A DNA stretch of 64,000 nt from an uncultured Ruminococcus sp. (GTDB taxonomy: Bacteria > Bacillota > Clostridia > Oscillospirales > Acutalibacteraceae). The stretch covers positions 20,127 through 84,126 of the forward strand of contig CACYWT010000021.1 in the NCBI GenBank assembly GCA_902778175.1, in the 5' to 3' direction. The position numbers and the translations under genes are program-made. Shown here in pieces: positions 37,142 to 47,351 of the stretch (position 1 is the stretch's first letter; each line of letters begins with the position of its first letter). The notes under the pieces are model-generated. The model saw only the letters and a program-made list of their open reading frames with translations, searched no databases and was not told the DNA's origin.

Positions 37142-38479
37142 ATGGCTGTTACTTTAAGTGATAAGCACGTTAAACAATTCATCAGCGCTGAGGAATATCA
37201 GGCAATAGCTCCTCAGATCGCAGCTGCACACACGCTCCTGCATGACAAGACCGGTCTTGGCAATGATTTCACCGGTTGGGTCGATCTTCCTGTTGACTAT
37301 GACAAGGACGAATTCGACAGGATCAAAAAGGCTGCCGCTAAGATCAAAGAAAATACAGATATTTTCGTAGTTATCGGTATTGGCGGTTCTTATCTCGGCG
37401 CGCGCGCTGCGATAGAATTCCTCAGATCCCCGAATTACAATGCTCTTCCCAAGGATACTCCCGATATTTATTTCACCGGTAATTCTATCAGTTCCACAGC
37501 TCTCAGCGAGCTTCTGAAGATCTGCGAGGGCAAGGATATTTCTATAAATATGATCTCTAAGTCAGGCACGACCACAGAGCCTGCTATCGCTTTCCGTGTT
37601 TTCCGTGAGCTTCTGGAGAAGAAGTACGGCAAGGAAGGCGCAAAGGAGAGAATTTTCTGTACAACAGATAAGGCTAAGGGTACGCTCAAGCAGCTCGCAG
37701 ACAGAGAAGGCTATGAAACTTTCGTAGTTCCTGATGACGTAGGCGGACGCTACAGTGTTCTTACAGCAGTAGGACTTCTTCCGATAGCTGTTTCCGGCGC
37801 AGATATCGACGCTCTTATGGGCGGAGCTGCAAAGGCAAGAGAAGAACTTATGGATACCGACCTCGACAAGAACGATTGCTATAAATATGCAGCTATCCGC
37901 AATATCCTTTACCGCAAGGGAAAACTTATCGAGCTTCTCGTGAGCTATGAGCCTTCATTCACACTTATGAACGAATGGTGGAAACAGCTCTTCGGTGAGA
38001 GCGAGGGCAAGGATCAGAAGGGTCTTTTCCCGGCAAGCGTAGTATTTTCGACCGATCTTCATTCGATGGGTCAGTTCATTCAGGACGGTACAAGAACAAT
38101 GTTTGAAACAGTTGTACAGATCGACAAGCCCAAGTATGAGATCACTATCGGCACAGATCCTGAAAATGTGGACGGACTTAACTTCCTTTCGGGCAAGACC
38201 GTTGATTTCGTAAACAAAAAGGCTTTCGAGGGCACAGTTCTTGCTCATACAGACGGCAAGGTTCCTAATGTAGTGCTTACAATGGCTGATACAAGTGAAG
38301 CAGAGCTTGGATATCTCATTTATTTCTTCGAGAAGGCTTGCGCTGTAAGCGGCTATACACTGGGCATTAATCCGTTCAATCAGCCCGGCGTTGAAAGCTA
38401 CAAGAAAAATATGTTTGCCCTGCTCGGCAAACCCGGCTATGAGGATCAGAAAGAAGCCCTTGAAGCAAGATTGAAATAA
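37142..38479 (+). CDS. pgi: Glucose-6-phosphate isomerase
   Basis: A 445-residue glycolytic enzyme interconverting glucose-6-phosphate and fructose-6-phosphate. Visible signatures are [28 protein letters not shown], and the C-terminal family block around [11 protein letters not shown]. The start at 37142 follows AGGAGG and gives the length usual for the Firmicute form; upstream in-frame codons lack a ribosome binding site. Confidence 0.97.
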   Translation: MAVTLSDKHVKQFISAEEYQAIAPQIAAAHTLLHDKTGLGNDFTGWVDLPVDYDKDEFDRIKKAAAKIKENTDIFVVIGIGGSYLGARAAIEFLRSPNYNALPKDTPDIYFTGNSISSTALSELLKICEGKDISINMISKSGTTTEPAIAFRVFRELLEKKYGKEGAKERIFCTTDKAKGTLKQLADREGYETFVVPDDVGGRYSVLTAVGLLPIAVSGADIDALMGGAAKAREELMDTDLDKNDCYKYAAIRNILYRKGKLIELLVSYEPSFTLMNEWWKQLFGESEGKDQKGLFPASVVFSTDLHSMGQFIQDGTRTMFETVVQIDKPKYEITIGTDPENVDGLNFLSGKTVDFVNKKAFEGTVLAHTDGKVPNVVLTMADTSEAELGYLIYFFEKACAVSGYTLGINPFNQPGVESYKKNMFALLGKPGYEDQKEALEARLK

Positions 38480-38523
38480 TAAATTGTGATATTAATTTTT
38501 AATAAAAAATATGCTGCAAAAGG

Positions 38524-38552
38524 TTGACAGTTCGTCAAATTTAATATAATAT
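38524..38552 (+). promoter_or_regulatory. Sigma-A-type promoter before the small P-loop gene
   Basis: TTGACA (38524-38529) lies 17 bases before TAATAT (38547-38552), with an overlapping TATAAT at 38545-38550. Confidence 0.6.
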
Positions 38553-38605
38553 ATAAGTATAGCAGTATAAGCCGTAAGGCACTATATTCAAGGAGGCAAA
38601 AAATT

Positions 38606-39022
38606 ATGGTTAAACTTATTGTCGGTAAGAAGGGCACAGGTAAAACAAAGAAGCTCATTACATTGGCAAATGAAGCTGTTGAGAATTCAAACGGCAATGT
38701 TGTAGTTATCGAGAAGGGTTCAAAGCTTACTTATGATGTTACTCATAAAGCTCGTCTGATAGATACAGAGCATTATTCGATCTCGGGTTATGATACATTC
38801 TTCGGCTTCCTGAGCGGACTCTGCGCAGGAAACTATGATGTGACCGACGTTCTTGTTGATTCAACATTCAAGATTGGCGGAACCAATTTTGATGAATTTG
38901 CAGAATTTATTGAGAAGATCAATACACTTGCTGCCAAGACCGATACACAGTTTACATTCCTTGTATCTGCTGATGAATCTGAACTTCCTCAGACGCTCAA
39001 AGCAGTTGCAGATAAGATCTGA
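38606..39022 (+). CDS. Small P-loop ATPase-like protein
   Basis: A 138-residue soluble protein with a clear Walker A (GKKGTGKTKKL) at residues 7-17. A Walker-B-like strand (VTDVLVDS) lies near residue 82 and a second hydrophobic strand (FTFLVSAD) near the end. It has no DNA-binding or partner domain and is half the size of a typical AAA protein. I recognise similar uncharacterised clostridial proteins but no function. It has its own promoter and terminator, with GGAGG upstream. Confidence 0.8.
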   Translation: MVKLIVGKKGTGKTKKLITLANEAVENSNGNVVVIEKGSKLTYDVTHKARLIDTEHYSISGYDTFFGFLSGLCAGNYDVTDVLVDSTFKIGGTNFDEFAEFIEKINTLAAKTDTQFTFLVSADESELPQTLKAVADKI

Positions 39023-39044
39023 TAATATATTAATGATCTTGATT

Positions 39045-39081
39045 CCGCTTATGATCCGCAAAGGGTCATAAGCGGTTTTTT
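39045..39081 (+). terminator. Rho-independent terminator after the P-loop gene
   Basis: CCGCTTATGA pairs with TCATAAGCGG, followed by six T bases. Confidence 0.9.
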
Positions 39082-39194
39082 GTCATAATTTGGTATTTTT
39101 GTATAAATACTAAAATAGTGATAATACTCAGCGGTAATTGTAAAATAATATGTAATAATATATAATAATTAATACTAAATTTTAAAAAATTATA

Positions 39195-39223
39195 TTGAAA
39201 AAATAAATGCATTTTGCTATAAT
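39195..39223 (+). promoter_or_regulatory. Sigma-A-type promoter of the GGDEF gene
   Basis: TTGAAA (39195-39200) and TATAAT (39218-39223) are 17 bases apart. The leader is only about 15 bases. Confidence 0.75.
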
Positions 39224-39245
39224 GTAATAGAATGGAGGTATGGAA

Positions 39246-42200
39246 ATGGAAACCTGTTCGCAGTTGTATACAAGAAAAATCGTTGATTCGATAATTCATG
39301 GTCTTGAACTGCGGCACAGCAGTATATTATTTGTTAAGCATTATAATACACTGAGTGTGCCGATCGATTCTATAGAAGAGGCTCTTAAAAAGACTTCTAT
39401 AGAAATAGAGTTCCTTTATCATGAGTTTTCTGCCAATATGATGCAGGAAGCATATGAGCCATTCCTTGAATGGATCAAGCAGCTTTATTATAAATACTAT
39501 TACAGTATGCCTATTGATGATTTCCTTGAAAAAACGGGAGTCTATTATCTCAGCCGCCAGACACTTAAATCATATATTTTGCAGGGCGAATGTAAGCGAA
39601 GTGAGGAAGTTATTGTTGTTGAGGTCGATTACGAACGGAAAAAGTTTGCGAATTCGCTGGTAAATATTCTTTCCTACATTTCAAAAGAGCATACTCTTCT
39701 GCTTGTGCTTAACCGCCTTCATCTTGCAGAAAACAGTACGCTCGAATTCCTCTATCACTTTATCAGCAAGAGCTATGATAATATTTCCCTTCTTGCAAAT
39801 TATAACGAGGCGTATGCAACTCCGTCCTATACGATTGATATCTGGTCGAGCCTTGTCCGTCAGATAGAAGAGTATAACTATATGCTCGATTGGAATATTC
39901 AGGATCCGCAGGCGGAAGTCAATATTATTGAGAGCTTTGAACCTGTTATTTCCGGTTTTCAGGGCTACCTGACAAAGATCAATAATATGATACAGACACT
40001 TGCGTCAAAACAGGCGATGTATTATCTTAACATAGTATATAACCGTCTTATTACCACTAAGGTGAGTATCAGTACTAAGAATCTTGTACGTTTCTATATA
40101 CTTTATGCTACTGCGGCAACTCATAACCAAAACTATACTCAGGCGCTTATTATGTGTGACCGTCTGAAAAATGTAAATAACAAGCATCCTAATATAAAAT
40201 ATACCTTCCGATATCATTACCTTCTTACCGTTTGTGAGGTCTACGGCGGACAGCCGAGCCTTGCAAAGAAAAATGCGGAAAGATGCATGAGGATCGCAAA
40301 AAAGAGCGGATCCGAGAAATACCTTCTTTATGCTCAGATACTTGAGTATATGTGTTTGCTCGACGGTTGGACCGCATTCATGTGGTACAGGATCGATGAA
40401 AGCAGCAGGATAAAGGATTTCCAGACAAGGGCAATGAAATTCGGTATGTATAATCATCTTGCCCACGTTATGTTTTACGGCTGCGGCAACGGCAAGGAGT
40501 ATTTTTCCGGAGATGCGGCAAAATGCGAAGCCAATGAATCTTTTATAGAAGCTATGGAGCTTGCCAAAAGAATTGGCAATGACAGGCTTATCATAGCGGC
40601 ATGGAAGAAAAATGTATTTCTTGCTCAGGGCTACGGATTCTATTCGTATGTCGATTACTACTATAAAAAGTGTCTTGATATTATAGAAAAGCAGCAGGAT
40701 AAATGGGAAGAGGCTGCTATTTACAACGGTCTTGGCTTTAACCGTATCGTAAGCGAGCAGTTCAATCAGGCAAATGATTATTTCAACCATGCTCTCGAAC
40801 TGTTCTATAAGCTCAAGGATACATACTATGTAGCAGAAACGCTTTATAATATGGCGACGAATGCTATTCTTTCCTCAAACTTCGATATTGCCTACAATTA
40901 TCTGCTTCATGTTCTGAAACTGCTTGATTCAGTACATATGAACCGCATGAAGATATGCAATATTTCCAAGGTGTACGGTATGATCGTACTGTGCAGCTAT
41001 AAAATGGGTATTGAATATAATGCTCATTTCTACCTTAATAAGATGGAGAGGGTTCTTTATCATCTTCTTCACTCTGACGGCGAACCTAATTACTTCCTCT
41101 GGGACGATGATATGTTCTTCTACTATTTCGTCAGCGCATTGCTCGAAAAGAGCGATAATGTCGAAAAGGCTCAGGAATATATGGATAAGGCTCGTTTCCA
41201 TATGTACCGCACAGAGGGTCTGCAGTTCTTCGTTTATGCAATGTTTGCCGAGGAACAGTCCGATCTTTATCTGGCGCAGGGTCTGCCGGAGAAATCTGAC
41301 GAGATACTTAATGAGGCTATTGAATACTGCAACAGGAACGGATATAAGAACAAGGAAGAAAAGCTTTTTGCAAAGCTGCATAAGAGATCCTTTATTGAAA
41401 AGCATATCTCTATGCGTCTTGAAAAGATAGATAAGTACCAGATAGAAGAGCTTGCTCAGCTATCCGATATGCAGATGCAGCTTGCCGACAAGACAAAGGG
41501 TATTACTTTCCTCCTTTCCTGGCAGGAGCTTCTCAATAAGGCAAATACGACGTCGGATACAATAATTGATGATTCGATGGTAATGCTGCAGAATAACTAC
41601 AGCGTGGATTACATACTTTATGTTGACGTTGTCGGCGGAAATCCTGTTATCAGATATAACGGCTCGGACGTTGAAATCACAGATGAGATGCTTTATACCG
41701 TATCAAATTATCTCAGGCATCATAAAAAGGAATTTGTCGCATCACGTTTTGAACGCGAATTCTACGAATATACGCCTATCCTGCAGATGTTCGGTACAAA
41801 TAATATAGTATCGTTTGCCTGTGTTCCCGTAATTATGGGTGATGAACTTATAGGCTTCATGATGGCTTGCATAGAGCTTCATGAAAATATGACAGGCAAT
41901 ATTATCTTTATAGACAGAAATGATCTTGCGATCTTTAAATTTGCGCTGCGTCAGATGAACGATACTATTTTCCGTCTGAAAGCGAGAGATGAGATCAACG
42001 AGATGAACCATAAGCTGCAGCAGAGTGCGGTAACCGATCTGCTTACCGGTCTTTACAACAGACAGGGCTTTACAAAGAAGATCGACGACTTCATGCATCT
42101 GGTCAAGATCGGAAAGAGAGATAATATCTGCGCAACGGTTGTTTATCTTGATCTTGATAATTTCAAATTCTGCAATGATACATACGGTCATGATGTCGGT

Positions 42201-42602
42201 GACGAGATACTGATCGCATTCTCGCGTCTGTTCGAGAAGGTTCTCGGTTCCAAGGGATACATTGTCCGTTACGGCGGCGATGAATTTGTTATGGTGCTTC
42301 CCGGATACGGTGTTGACGAAGGCGAGAGGATAGCAAAGGCTGTATACAAAGGAATAAAAGACAGCAATTATTTCATTCCTGAGATCGAAGCGGTAATCCA
42401 CAAAAAGGCTGATGTTCCCGAAAACCGCAGAGCGTCATGCTCTATCGGTATCGCAGGCATGGATATATACGATCAGGATCATGTCAATACTGCGCTGAAA
42501 CACGCGGATACTATGCTTTATGCGATCAAGAAAAACGGAAAATCAAATTATATGGTATGGACAGACGAAACCGAAAAAGGCTGTATTCTGAAAGAAGAAT
42601 AA
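39246..42602 (+). CDS. Large STAND/TPR-like GGDEF diguanylate cyclase
   Basis: A 1118-residue cytoplasmic protein with no membrane helix. Residues 1-210 resemble the NTPase part of STAND regulators: the Walker-B-like HTLLLVLNRLHLAENSTLEFL is visible, but I see no P-loop. Residues about 260-730 are helical repeats of TPR type (AAIYNGLGFNR, VAETLYNMATNAI). Residues about 760-920 look GAF-like. The C-terminal GGDEF domain has an intact RYGGDEF at about 1009-1015, so c-di-GMP synthesis is expected. The product-inhibition I-site (RxxD five residues before GGDEF) is absent. The ATG at 39246 is preferred because GGAGG abuts the alternative at 39240. Confidence 0.85.
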   Translation: METCSQLYTRKIVDSIIHGLELRHSSILFVKHYNTLSVPIDSIEEALKKTSIEIEFLYHEFSANMMQEAYEPFLEWIKQLYYKYYYSMPIDDFLEKTGVYYLSRQTLKSYILQGECKRSEEVIVVEVDYERKKFANSLVNILSYISKEHTLLLVLNRLHLAENSTLEFLYHFISKSYDNISLLANYNEAYATPSYTIDIWSSLVRQIEEYNYMLDWNIQDPQAEVNIIESFEPVISGFQGYLTKINNMIQTLASKQAMYYLNIVYNRLITTKVSISTKNLVRFYILYATAATHNQNYTQALIMCDRLKNVNNKHPNIKYTFRYHYLLTVCEVYGGQPSLAKKNAERCMRIAKKSGSEKYLLYAQILEYMCLLDGWTAFMWYRIDESSRIKDFQTRAMKFGMYNHLAHVMFYGCGNGKEYFSGDAAKCEANESFIEAMELAKRIGNDRLIIAAWKKNVFLAQGYGFYSYVDYYYKKCLDIIEKQQDKWEEAAIYNGLGFNRIVSEQFNQANDYFNHALELFYKLKDTYYVAETLYNMATNAILSSNFDIAYNYLLHVLKLLDSVHMNRMKICNISKVYGMIVLCSYKMGIEYNAHFYLNKMERVLYHLLHSDGEPNYFLWDDDMFFYYFVSALLEKSDNVEKAQEYMDKARFHMYRTEGLQFFVYAMFAEEQSDLYLAQGLPEKSDEILNEAIEYCNRNGYKNKEEKLFAKLHKRSFIEKHISMRLEKIDKYQIEELAQLSDMQMQLADKTKGITFLLSWQELLNKANTTSDTIIDDSMVMLQNNYSVDYILYVDVVGGNPVIRYNGSDVEITDEMLYTVSNYLRHHKKEFVASRFEREFYEYTPILQMFGTNNIVSFACVPVIMGDELIGFMMACIELHENMTGNIIFIDRNDLAIFKFALRQMNDTIFRLKARDEINEMNHKLQQSAVTDLLTGLYNRQGFTKKIDDFMHLVKIGKRDNICATVVYLDLDNFKFCNDTYGHDVGDEILIAFSRLFEKVLGSKGYIVRYGGDEFVMVLPGYGVDEGERIAKAVYKGIKDSNYFIPEIEAVIHKKADVPENRRASCSIGIAGMDIYDQDHVNTALKHADTMLYAIKKNGKSNYMVWTDETEKGCILKEE

Positions 42603-42615
42603 TGATTCCCATAAT

Positions 42616-42645
42616 AAAAAAGAGCTGCTGCGGCAGCTCTTTTTT
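42616..42645. terminator. Bidirectional terminator between the GGDEF gene and spo0A
   Basis: AAAAAGAGCTGC and GCAGCTCTTTTT form a symmetric stem with A and T tracts on both sides, so it serves both convergent genes. Confidence 0.92.
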
Positions 42646-42684
42646 GATCTGTACCCTGAGTATGGATCCCTGCTGATATGCGGA

Positions 42685-43464
42685 TCATGCCGAACGCTTA
42701 TTCTGCAGACGTAAACGGTCGGATATCATGGCGATGAATTCACTGTTCGTCGGCTTGCCTCTTCCGTTGTGGATAGTATATCCGAAATATGAATTCAATA
42801 TATCGACATCTCCGCGGTCCCATGCCACTTCAATGGCATGACGTATCGCTCTTTCGACCCGTGATGATGTGGTTTCGTATTTGTCTGCTACGGAAGGGTA
42901 TAGTTCCTTGGTCACTGCGTTGATGATCTCCGGATGCAGTACACACATTATTATTGAATCTCTTAGATAATGATAGCCCTTGATATGCGCCGGTACTCCG
43001 ATCTGATGAAGTATCTCGGTAACGGTGATCTCAAGATCCTTGTCAAGACTCAGTATCTTTCCGCCCGGGGTGCTTCTGTCATTGTGGCAGTAATTAAGCA
43101 GCTCCGCAATGCGGTTCAGAATGTCCTCGCAGCGGTACGGTCTGATGACAAAATAAGCAGCACCTGCGCTCAGAGCTTCGTGTTCGAGCATCGGACTGTC
43201 AAATCCCGATACCATGACAAATACCGGCATATTTTCACTCGATGCATTCTTTAACTGGTTGATAACTCCTACTCCGTCAATACTGCTCATGAAAATGTCC
43301 ATGAGAACAATATCGGGACGGAACTGACGTATCTTTTCCAGTACTTTTACTCCGTCTTTCGGACAGAATTCCGCAGTGAAACCGTATTCCTCAAATATTT
43401 CCGGCTTCTCTGTGCTGAATTCGGCAGCTTCTTCGGTGATCAGGATTTTGAATTGTTTTTTCAT
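42685..43464 (-). CDS. spo0A: Stage 0 sporulation protein A
   Basis: A 259-residue response regulator, master switch of sporulation. The C-terminal domain contains the Spo0A DNA-recognition segment (TTSSRVERAIRHAIEVAW) and GRGKPTNSEFIAMISD. The receiver keeps the phosphoacceptor Asp56 and a Ser switch residue (86). However, the acidic pocket is Glu-Glu (11-12), not Asp-Asp, and the invariant Lys of receivers is Arg108 (FVIRPY). The start at 43464 follows GGGGG; in-frame codons further upstream are unsupported. spoIVB lies directly upstream, the usual arrangement in Clostridia and Bacilli. Confidence 0.96.
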   Translation of the reverse strand: MKKQFKILITEEAAEFSTEKPEIFEEYGFTAEFCPKDGVKVLEKIRQFRPDIVLMDIFMSSIDGVGVINQLKNASSENMPVFVMVSGFDSPMLEHEALSAGAAYFVIRPYRCEDILNRIAELLNYCHNDRSTPGGKILSLDKDLEITVTEILHQIGVPAHIKGYHYLRDSIIMCVLHPEIINAVTKELYPSVADKYETTSSRVERAIRHAIEVAWDRGDVDILNSYFGYTIHNGRGKPTNSEFIAMISDRLRLQNKRSA

Positions 43465-43592
43465 GGTTTTATCCCCCATTGATTTTTGATGATGGTAATA
43501 TATTACCATAAATTACCAGAAATGGCAATAGTAAATTTGAACAAATTTTAAGAAACCATAAAAAATATCCCTGAAAGCCGATGAATAGCCGA

Positions 43593-44810
43593 TTATTTTG
43601 TTTTTTTACGAATTAGTGTATTGTTATAATTTGCCATATTTTCAGCAAAAATAGCATAACCGTGCGATGGGTCATTTATAAAAACATGGGTAACAGCGCC
43701 AACGAGCCTTCCGTTCTGAATGACAGGACTTCCACTCATGCCCTGGACGATACCCCCGGCGGCGGAAAGAAGTCTTTCGTCGGTTATCTTTATTATCATA
43801 TTTTTTGTTATATTTGCATTGTTATAGCTGATATCCTCTATTTCGATATCATAGTCCTGCGGAGTGTCCCCGGATATTGTGGTTCTCAGAACGGCTTTGC
43901 CCCTTACGACCTCTTGTCTGAAAGCAAGGGGGAGGGTTTCACCTTTGCAGTAGGACTTGTCTATCGTACCGTAAAGTCCGCACTGAGCATTTGCCGAGAT
44001 CGTTCCGACCGCGCTGCCGCTGCTGAAAAAACCGTTGAGCGAGCCGGGATGTCCGCCGCTTCCTTTAGTGACCGACGTGATATCCGCCCTGACGATATCG
44101 CCTTGTGAAAGCGGCATTATACTTCCGCTTTCGCTGTCGCATATTCCGTGTCCCAGACCGGCGAAGGTTCCGTCAGGATATCCTGAAAAAGTAACTGTTC
44201 CGATCCCGGCAAGACTGTCCTTGACCCATAAGCCGATACGGTAGCAGTGCAGCTCACTGTCTGTTGCAGGAACAACTGCTGCGGAGGAAGTTTTCCCTTC
44301 ATGCATATATTCTAACATAATGCTGTTGCCGCCGCTGCTTTCGACAGCGGACATGAGCTGTTCGTTATTGGTAAGCTTTTCTCCGTTTACCGAAAGGATA
44401 ATATCCCCGACGGAGATACCTGCGTCAGCCGCAGGATTTTTTTCGCCGCCCCTGACAGGAACTGCGCTTATTCCTGAAACGACAAGTCCTTCCGTATACA
44501 GTCTTATTCCGAACGGTTCACCACCGACAGTGACGACGGGACGGTCGGAAAAGGTTATTTCCATTTTTTTGACAGGGACCGTTCCAAAGAGAGTAAGCTC
44601 GCCCTGAGCTTTGCTGATTCCGTCAGAGTCTGCTGTACGGGCAGCTCCGTCATAATTTATTGACAGAGGAAATGAAGGAAAACAGGAGGTGCAGTCGTCG
44701 CTGACGGTGATCCCGTCGGGAGTGAGATAAGCCGCCGCCAGACCGGAGATCAGAATTAAAAGTGAAAGAAACGTAAAATAAACAGACAATAACCGAAAGA
44801 ATTTTTTCAT
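43593..44810 (-). CDS. spoIVB: SpoIVB peptidase
   Basis: A 405-residue serine peptidase (family S55) secreted from the forespore that triggers pro-sigma-K processing. An N-terminal signal anchor lies at about 7-30. A PDZ domain (AGISVGDIILSVNGEKL) lies near 130-170. The catalytic domain has His in GLGHGIC and Ser in VQGMSGSPVIQ. The start at 44810 follows GGTGG; the GTG at 44819 lies inside that site. It is upstream of spo0A and in the same orientation. Confidence 0.95.
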   Translation of the reverse strand: MKKFFRLLSVYFTFLSLLILISGLAAAYLTPDGITVSDDCTSCFPSFPLSINYDGAARTADSDGISKAQGELTLFGTVPVKKMEITFSDRPVVTVGGEPFGIRLYTEGLVVSGISAVPVRGGEKNPAADAGISVGDIILSVNGEKLTNNEQLMSAVESSGGNSIMLEYMHEGKTSSAAVVPATDSELHCYRIGLWVKDSLAGIGTVTFSGYPDGTFAGLGHGICDSESGSIMPLSQGDIVRADITSVTKGSGGHPGSLNGFFSSGSAVGTISANAQCGLYGTIDKSYCKGETLPLAFRQEVVRGKAVLRTTISGDTPQDYDIEIEDISYNNANITKNMIIKITDERLLSAAGGIVQGMSGSPVIQNGRLVGAVTHVFINDPSHGYAIFAENMANYNNTLIRKKTK

Positions 44811-45071
44811 GATATCCACCGCAAATATCTAATAATTGTTCATATTATTTCCGACAGGTATCAAAATAATTCTTTTGGAAGTATTACAAATAAAAATTTT
44901 TTGCTTTTGCTTGCATTTTTTCTGCGGTTGTTATAAGATTAATAAAGATATAAGGAAACCTCTGAAAAACACCTTCACGAGCTTTTTCTGTAAATAATCC
45001 GATATGCTTTGTGTCCCGTTTTTCAGATGGATCGATATGAATACAATAATAAATAATAACGGAGTGATATT

Positions 45072-45176
45072 ATGTTCAAGAAAAGAAAGCTTATTATCAG
45101 AATAACGGCAATAGTGCTCTGCGTTATGATAATACTCAGCGTTTTTTCGATTCTTATTGCATCTATCAATTTCTGA
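45072..45176 (+). CDS. 34-residue single-helix membrane protein
   Basis: This short frame starts at ATG 45072 with GGAGTG eleven bases upstream and ends at TGA 45174-45176. The product has a basic N-terminus (MFKKRKLI) and one hydrophobic helix covering almost all the rest. It lies 38 bases before the RpiR-type regulator in the same direction. It is probably a real small membrane protein. I do not know its function. Confidence 0.6.
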   Translation: MFKKRKLIIRITAIVLCVMIILSVFSILIASINF

Positions 45177-45214
45177 TCATATCAGAAAGCTATTATTGAA
45201 AAGAAGGCATACCA

Positions 45215-46084
45215 ATGAATCTATTAACTCAGATAAATGACAAGATGTCAGGTTTTTCCAAGGGTCAGAAGCTCATAGCACATTTTATTACCGAGCATTA
45301 TGATAAGGCGGCATTCATGACTGCATCAAAACTCGGAACAACTGTCGGCGTAAGCGAATCGACTGTAGTTCGATTTGCAACAGAGCTGGGATATGACGGC
45401 TATCCCAAAATGCAGAAGGCAATGCAGGAGATGATAAGGGATAAACTGACTTCTCTGCAGCGTATAGAAGTAACGAAAAGCCGTTTCGGAAATTCCGATA
45501 TTCTTTCAAATGTTCTGAATCAGGATATCGACAAGATCAGGCGCACAATGGAAGAAACCTCAAAGGAGGATTTCCAGCAGGCAGTCAAGGCTGTTTCACG
45601 AGCAAAAACCATATATATATTTGCCGTGCGCAGTTCGGCGGCGCTTGCGTCCTTTTTAGGATATTACTATTCTCTGATATTTGAAAATGTCAAGGTCATA
45701 AGCAATTACGGAGAAACGGAAATTTATGAAAAGCTTTTCCGGATCGGCGCAGATGATGTTATTATCGGCATCAGCTTCCCGAGATATTCCAATGCTGCGG
45801 TCAAGGCTATGACATTTGCAAGAAGAAGAGGCGCGAAGGTTATCGCTATAACTGACAGCATGACAAGTCCGCTGTGCAGTCTTTCCGATTATGTGCTTAT
45901 TGCGAAAAGCGATATGGCAAGCGTGGTCGATTCACTTGTAGCTCCGCTGAGTATGATAAACGCCCTTATTGTAGCAACGGTAGTCGAGCTTGACAAGGAG
46001 GTCGAGCAGACCTTTGCGCGTCTTGAGCATATCTGGGAGGAATATGACGTTTACCGCAGCAAAAGCGAGGAGGAACAGAATTGA
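45215..46084 (+). CDS. MurR/RpiR family transcriptional regulator
   Basis: A 289-residue regulator. The N-terminal helix-turn-helix region contains TASKLGTTVGVSESTVVRFATELGYDGYP, seen as two conserved blocks. The C-terminal SIS domain (about 125-260) has IFAVRSSAALA and ISFPRYSNAAVKAM, which bind sugar phosphates. Family members control sugar-phosphate or amino-sugar pathways. No sugar gene is adjacent; the overlapping downstream gene is a flavoprotein, so the effector is unclear. Confidence 0.92.
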   Translation: MNLLTQINDKMSGFSKGQKLIAHFITEHYDKAAFMTASKLGTTVGVSESTVVRFATELGYDGYPKMQKAMQEMIRDKLTSLQRIEVTKSRFGNSDILSNVLNQDIDKIRRTMEETSKEDFQQAVKAVSRAKTIYIFAVRSSAALASFLGYYYSLIFENVKVISNYGETEIYEKLFRIGADDVIIGISFPRYSNAAVKAMTFARRRGAKVIAITDSMTSPLCSLSDYVLIAKSDMASVVDSLVAPLSMINALIVATVVELDKEVEQTFARLEHIWEEYDVYRSKSEEEQN

Positions 46085-47310
46085 CGGAGAACAGGACCAT
46101 AATCATCGGCGGCGGTGCTGCCGGACTTATGGCAGGGATTGTTTCTGCGCAAGGCGGCAGAAAAACCGTTATTGTTGAAAAGAATCCCAAGCTCGGCAGA
46201 AAGCTCTATATTTCCGGCAAGGGAAGATGTAATGTTACCAATAATTGTGACGCGAAAACGGTAATTGCCAATACTCCGACAAACGGACGATTTCTCTTCA
46301 GTGCGCTGAATGTTTTTTCTCCTGCGGATACGATAGCATTTTTCGAGGAAAACGGCTGTCCGCTGAAAACCGAGCGCGGCGGCAGAGTTTTTCCCGTATC
46401 GGATAAGGCGGCTGATATTGTTGATACCCTGCGAAAAGCAGCTGTCAGATCGGGCTGCGTTTTTATACATAAAACAGCGGCGGAGCTTATTATCGACAGC
46501 GGCGCGGCAAAGGGTGTAAGAATGACAGACGGGTCTGAGCAGTACTGCGATAAGCTTATAATCGCAACGGGAGGAATATCATATCCGCTGACCGGCTCCA
46601 CAGGTGACGGCTACCGTTTTGCACGTCAGGCCGGACATACGGTGATGCCTCTCAGACCTTCTCTTGTACCGCTGGAAACAGAGGAGCATTTCGGCTATGA
46701 TGCGGACGGTCTGCTGCTTAAAAATATAGAGATAAAGGTACATGATACAAAAAAGAATAAAATAATATACACCGATTTCGGAGAGCTTGAACTGAAACGC
46801 TGGGGGCTTTCGGGTGCGGTCATCAGAAGCGCGTCCGCTCATATGAAGGATATGGAGCCGGGGCGTTACAGAATAAGTATTGATATTAAGCCTGCGCTTG
46901 ATGAAAAAACGCTTGATGCCCGTCTGCTCAGGGAGATAGATAATTTCCGCGGAGGAACTTTTATTGATGTCCTGGCTTCTCTTATGCCGAAAGCTCTTAT
47001 TGAAGATTTCGCAAAGCTCTGCGGTATTCCTTCTGACAAGCGATGCAGCGAGATAACGCGGGAGGAACGAATGAGGATCATTTCCCTGCTCAAAGCGATG
47101 ACGAGAACAGTATCGTGCTTTCGTCCGATAGAAGAAGCAATAGTGACCTCCGGCGGTGTCTGCGTAAAGGAGATAGATCCGAAAACAATGCAGTCGAAAC
47201 TGATTTCAGGATTGTATTTTGCCGGAGAAGTGATCGACATTGATTGCTATACCGGAGGCTTTAATATTCAGGCGGCATTTTCTACGGCAGTCCTTGCGGC
47301 GAAAGGATAG
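46081..47310 (+). CDS. HI0933/BaiN-like FAD-dependent oxidoreductase
   Basis: A 409-residue flavoprotein. The FAD site IIGGGAAGLMAGI lies at residues 7-19, GRKLYISGKGRCNVTNN near 42 is diagnostic of the HI0933/YhiN/BaiN family, and the C-terminal GLYFAGEVIDIDCYTGGFN closes the FAD fold. The start is TTG at 46081, overlapping the RpiR stop by four bases, with AGGAGG upstream. BaiN relatives are reported to reduce bile-acid intermediates, but most family members are uncharacterised, so the substrate is open. Confidence 0.88.
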   Translation: MTENRTIIIGGGAAGLMAGIVSAQGGRKTVIVEKNPKLGRKLYISGKGRCNVTNNCDAKTVIANTPTNGRFLFSALNVFSPADTIAFFEENGCPLKTERGGRVFPVSDKAADIVDTLRKAAVRSGCVFIHKTAAELIIDSGAAKGVRMTDGSEQYCDKLIIATGGISYPLTGSTGDGYRFARQAGHTVMPLRPSLVPLETEEHFGYDADGLLLKNIEIKVHDTKKNKIIYTDFGELELKRWGLSGAVIRSASAHMKDMEPGRYRISIDIKPALDEKTLDARLLREIDNFRGGTFIDVLASLMPKALIEDFAKLCGIPSDKRCSEITREERMRIISLLKAMTRTVSCFRPIEEAIVTSGGVCVKEIDPKTMQSKLISGLYFAGEVIDIDCYTGGFNIQAAFSTAVLAAKG

Positions 47311-47351
47311 ATATATATAAATTTCAGTTTTTGGTTAAGTGGGGTTTTACA

